A program made the position numbers and the translations under genes. Shown piece after piece: positions 61,179 to 64,000 of a DNA stretch of 64,000 nt (its first letter is position 1; each line of letters begins with the position of its first letter). The notes beneath the pieces are model-generated. The model did not search any database. It was not told the origin of the DNA and saw only the letters and a program-made list of their open reading frames with translations. Source of the DNA: Neorhizobium sp. NCHU2750 (GTDB taxonomy: Bacteria; Pseudomonadota; Alphaproteobacteria; Rhizobiales; Rhizobiaceae); assembly GCF_003597675.1 (NCBI RefSeq), contig NZ_CP030827.1:806001-870000 (forward strand). Reading direction: 5' to 3'.

Positions 61179-62573
61179 TCACACCAGCGCCGGCGCCAGG
61201 TTCATCAGCAGCACCATCACCAGCCCGACGACCGAGACGATCGATTGGATGATCGAGATCGTTGCCGTGGCTTCGCCCATCGACATGCCGAAGGATTCCT
61301 TCACCAGCCAGAAACCTGCATGGTTGGCATAGTTGAAGAACAGCGAGCCGCAGCCGACCGAGAGTGCCAGCAGCGAGGCATTGAGCGACGGGTCGTGCGC
61401 GACGAGCGGCGCGAGCAGGCCGGAGGCCCCGACGATGCCGACGGTTGCCGATCCGGTCGAGACAGACAAGAGCATGGCGATGATCCAGCCGAGCGCCAGC
61501 GGCGAAACCGCCAGATGCTGGCTCATATGCATGATCGCATCGCCCACTTTCGCATCGGTCAGCACATGCTGGAATGCGCCGCCGCCGGCGATGATCAAAA
61601 GCACGTTGGCGATCGGCTTGACGCTGGCCGACATCGACGAGCGCAACTGCTCGCTATTGCCGCCGCGGCTGTAGATCAGCGAACAGGCTGCAAACAGCAC
61701 GCCGATCAGCATGGCGATCGCCGGGTCGCCGACGAAGTCGGTCACCGACAGGATCGCCGAGCCCTTCGGCAGGATCAATTCGGCCACGGCATGAAACAGC
61801 ATCAGGACCGCAGGCAGAAGTGCCGCGAGAAGGCTGAGGCCGAGGCTGGGCGGCGTCCGTGTGACGGATGAATCCTCGTCGCTTTCCGCCGAAAACTGTT
61901 CGATCAGGCCCTGATCGGGTTTGACCTTCAGGCGCGGCGTGATGATCGCGCCATAGAGCGGGCCGCCGATGATGATCGCCGGGATGGCGGCGATGAAGCC
62001 GTAAAGCATCGTCGCGCCGACATTGGCATTGAGCGAGGCGATGGCGGTCAGCGGGCCGGGATGCGGCGGCACCATGCCATGCATCGAGGCGAGGGCGGCA
62101 ATGACTGGCACGCCGACATAGACATAGGCCGATCCCTTGATGCTCGAATTCTGGTCGAGCTTGCGGGCAACGCTGAAGATCAGCGGCAACAGAACGACGA
62201 GCCCGACCTCGAAAAACATCGGAATGCCGATGATGAAGGCAGCGCCCGCCATCGCCCATGGCAGCATGCGGGTCGAGGTTTTCGACAGGATCAGGTTGGA
62301 AATGCTGTCGGTCACGCCGCCTGCCGCAAGGATCCGGCCGAGCATGGCGCCGAGCGCGACGACAAGCCCAACTGCGCCAAGCGTATTGCCGGCACCCGTC
62401 TCGATCGACTTGATCAGCTTGTCGCCCGGCATGCCTGTCACCAGTCCGACGGCGATTGAGGTTATCAGCAGCGCCAAAAGCGGATGAAGCCGCACGCGCG
62501 AGACGATCAGCATGACGAGGAAAAGCACGCTGGCGAGTGCGGCGCCAAGCAGCCAGATATCGGTGGAACTCAT
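61179..62573 (-). CDS. GntP-family gluconate/organic-acid permease
   Basis: A 464-residue membrane protein with twelve or more helices. Signature parts are ITSIAVGLVTGMPGDKLIKS, GMVPPHPGPLTAIASLNANV and a LVVALGAMLGRILAAGGVTD region, as in GntP/GntT/IdnT. It imports gluconate or related sugar acids with protons. GGGAG five bases before ATG 62573 sets the start. Confidence 0.92.
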   Translation of the reverse strand: MSSTDIWLLGAALASVLFLVMLIVSRVRLHPLLALLITSIAVGLVTGMPGDKLIKSIETGAGNTLGAVGLVVALGAMLGRILAAGGVTDSISNLILSKTSTRMLPWAMAGAAFIIGIPMFFEVGLVVLLPLIFSVARKLDQNSSIKGSAYVYVGVPVIAALASMHGMVPPHPGPLTAIASLNANVGATMLYGFIAAIPAIIIGGPLYGAIITPRLKVKPDQGLIEQFSAESDEDSSVTRTPPSLGLSLLAALLPAVLMLFHAVAELILPKGSAILSVTDFVGDPAIAMLIGVLFAACSLIYSRGGNSEQLRSSMSASVKPIANVLLIIAGGGAFQHVLTDAKVGDAIMHMSQHLAVSPLALGWIIAMLLSVSTGSATVGIVGASGLLAPLVAHDPSLNASLLALSVGCGSLFFNYANHAGFWLVKESFGMSMGEATATISIIQSIVSVVGLVMVLLMNLAPALV

Positions 62574-62808
62574 GATTACTCCCGGGGGTATATGGCGGGC
62601 TGCGGCAATCGCGATGGCTCCAGACACCAGGATTGCCGAAGGATAACCCGCAAGAAGCGGAGCCGGCTCGACTCCGACGAGGCAGGGCCTATCTAAAACG
62701 CCTATATTTGCCGTTCGTCAATTGCTTGTGGATCGAGCGTGCCGATTGTCGCTTCCCGCTGTTTGTGTTTGCGACGGCTGCAGCTATGAAACGGCAGGGA
62801 GGAAACCG

Positions 62809-64000
62809 ATGAATGAACGGGATCGGCTCGATGCCGTGGCGGCAGACGTCGTCAGGCCATTGAACCAGACGGAGGCAAAGGCCGCTCTGGCCGTGCTGAA
62901 GGAAATCGGCGCGTCACAGCCATCCGTGGCCCGGATGCTGAAACAGCCTTCGGCCCTGAAGGAATTTCTCGTCGCGGCCTTCTCGCTCTCGCCCTATCTG
63001 CGCGACACCGCCGGCACCCATCCGGGTCTTGTCGCCGATGCCATCGCCCGGCCGATCGGACCGTGGTTGTCGGAGCTTGTCGAACAGGCACGTCAGAGTT
63101 GGCGGCCTGTCGGCGAAAGGATCCCGACCGAGGCCGAGTTGATGACTGCGCTGAGGACGGCCAAGCGAGCCTTCAGCTTCGTCCTCGCACTCGCCGATCT
63201 CGCCCGCATCTTCACCGCCGTCGACACGACGCGCTGGCTGAGCGACTTCGCCGAGGCCTCGGTTGCTGCGGCCATTGATCATCTGGCTCTCGCAGCCCAT
63301 CACGGCGGCAAGCTGACGCTTGTCGATGAGGCCGATCCAAGCCGCGGTTCGGGCCTGATCGTGCTCGGCATGGGCAAGCTCGGCGGACGCGAGCTCAACT
63401 ATTCCTCCGACATCGACATCGTCGTCTTCTACGATCCTGATGCAGGTATCCTTGCCGATCCGCTCGATGCGTCGGAGACCTATAGCCGGATGATGCGCCG
63501 GCTGGTGCGCATCCTGCAGGACCGCACCGCAGATGGCTATGTGTTCCGCACCGACCTGCGCCTGCGCCCCGATCCGGGCTCCACACCGCTTGCCGTCTCC
63601 GTCGATGCGGCGCTGATCTACTATGAGGGCAGGGGCCAGAACTGGGAACGCGCCGCCTTCATCAAGGCGCGGCCGGTGGCGGGCGATATCGAGGCCGGCG
63701 AGAATTTCCTCAGGCTCCTGACGCCCTTCGTCTTCCGCAAATATCTCGACTACGCGGCGATCGCCGATATTCATTCGATCAAGCGGCAGATCCATGTCCA
63801 CAAGGGGCACGGTGCCATTGCCGTCAAGGGTCATGACGTCAAGCTCGGCCGCGGCGGCATTCGCGAGATCGAGTTCTTCGCCCAGACTCAGCAGCTGATT
63901 GCTGGCGGCCGCATGCCGGCACTGCGCACGCGGCAGACGCAAGGAGCGCTGGAAGCGCTGGCGGAGGCGAAGTGGATCAAGCCGGAAATCGCCACGGCGC
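62809..64000 (+). CDS. glnE: Glutamine synthetase adenylyltransferase/deadenylase GlnE, N-terminal part
   Basis: The first 397 codons of a protein normally near 950-990. ATG 62809 has GGGAGG seven bases upstream. It has the conserved nucleotidyltransferase core GLIVLGMGKLGGRELNYSSD then IDIVVFYD, and later VFRTDLRLRPDPGSTPL and GRGGIREIEFFAQTQQLI. The N-terminal domain removes AMP from glutamine synthetase; the C-terminal one adds it in response to PII and glutamine. The rest is beyond the window. Confidence 0.95.
   Translation, partial: MNERDRLDAVAADVVRPLNQTEAKAALAVLKEIGASQPSVARMLKQPSALKEFLVAAFSLSPYLRDTAGTHPGLVADAIARPIGPWLSELVEQARQSWRPVGERIPTEAELMTALRTAKRAFSFVLALADLARIFTAVDTTRWLSDFAEASVAAAIDHLALAAHHGGKLTLVDEADPSRGSGLIVLGMGKLGGRELNYSSDIDIVVFYDPDAGILADPLDASETYSRMMRRLVRILQDRTADGYVFRTDLRLRPDPGSTPLAVSVDAALIYYEGRGQNWERAAFIKARPVAGDIEAGENFLRLLTPFVFRKYLDYAAIADIHSIKRQIHVHKGHGAIAVKGHDVKLGRGGIREIEFFAQTQQLIAGGRMPALRTRQTQGALEALAEAKWIKPEIATA

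Overview
The window is 64 kb of GC-rich alphaproteobacterial chromosome, most likely from the Rhizobiaceae (Rhizobium/Agrobacterium/Sinorhizobium relatives). This rests on gene families typical of rhizobia: a FeuN-FeuP-FeuQ-type two-component locus followed by ccmIEFH (cycHJKL), degP, a second response regulator/kinase pair and glnE; an ExoX/SyrA-like small membrane protein; a RopB/Omp25-like barrel; and dispersed RIME-like palindromic repeats. No rRNA, tRNA, CRISPR or complete insertion sequence was seen.

Bases 1-30,000 are ordinary accessory/metabolic chromosome. In order there are: the end of a VapBC toxin-antitoxin pair; a VOC protein; a MarR regulator divergent from a SnoaL-like protein; a DUF1353 lipoprotein; drug/metabolite exporters (three EamA, one MFS) around a MocR-type regulator; short-chain dehydrogenases; an ExoX-like protein with a pentapeptide-repeat tail; an aldo/keto reductase - quinol monooxygenase - DJ-1-like group facing a LysR regulator; a c-di-GMP phosphodiesterase and a diguanylate cyclase side by side; a dgdR/dgdA-like pair; a TadG-like VWA protein; SelO; ArsC; a DapA-family lyase; and an AraC regulator divergent from an SDR.

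Bases 30,100-49,350 hold a tailed-phage structural cluster in the gene order of the Rhodobacter capsulatus gene transfer agent (GTA): possible small terminase, large terminase, portal, prohead protease, capsid, connector, head closure, DUF3168, tail tube, GTA-gp10, tail chaperone, short tape measure, DUF2460, DUF2163, NlpC/P60, giant GTA tail fibre/TIM-barrel protein and a holin-like protein. No integrase, replication or lysogeny genes are visible. The series is interrupted by non-structural genes: a GH19 muramidase-like enzyme (which may be the particle's own lysis enzyme) and a Dabb protein after the terminase, a ParD/ParE-like toxin-antitoxin pair with its own 27-base operator palindrome after the portal, an MFS transporter in reverse orientation between the head and tail genes, and a 340-base non-coding gap before the tail fibre gene. 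That gap has a strong promoter facing a 29-codon ORF on the other strand. A promoter and a terminator-like hairpin lie just upstream of the first phage gene, so the cluster may have an attenuated leader or an independent small RNA.

Bases 49,400-64,000 are conserved core: feuN, feuP, feuQ; a surface lipoprotein; the ccmIEFH operon (cytochrome c maturation, ATGA-type overlaps throughout); degP followed by its own regulator/kinase pair; a GntP permease on the opposite strand; and the first 397 codons of glnE running off the right edge.

Repeats of two kinds (three copies of a longer RIME-like mosaic at 14.5, 20.3 and 38.3 kb; two of a shorter kind at 42.2 and 61.0 kb) sit only between genes, including inside the phage cluster. 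All calls rest on reading translated sequence and motifs; no database search was run.
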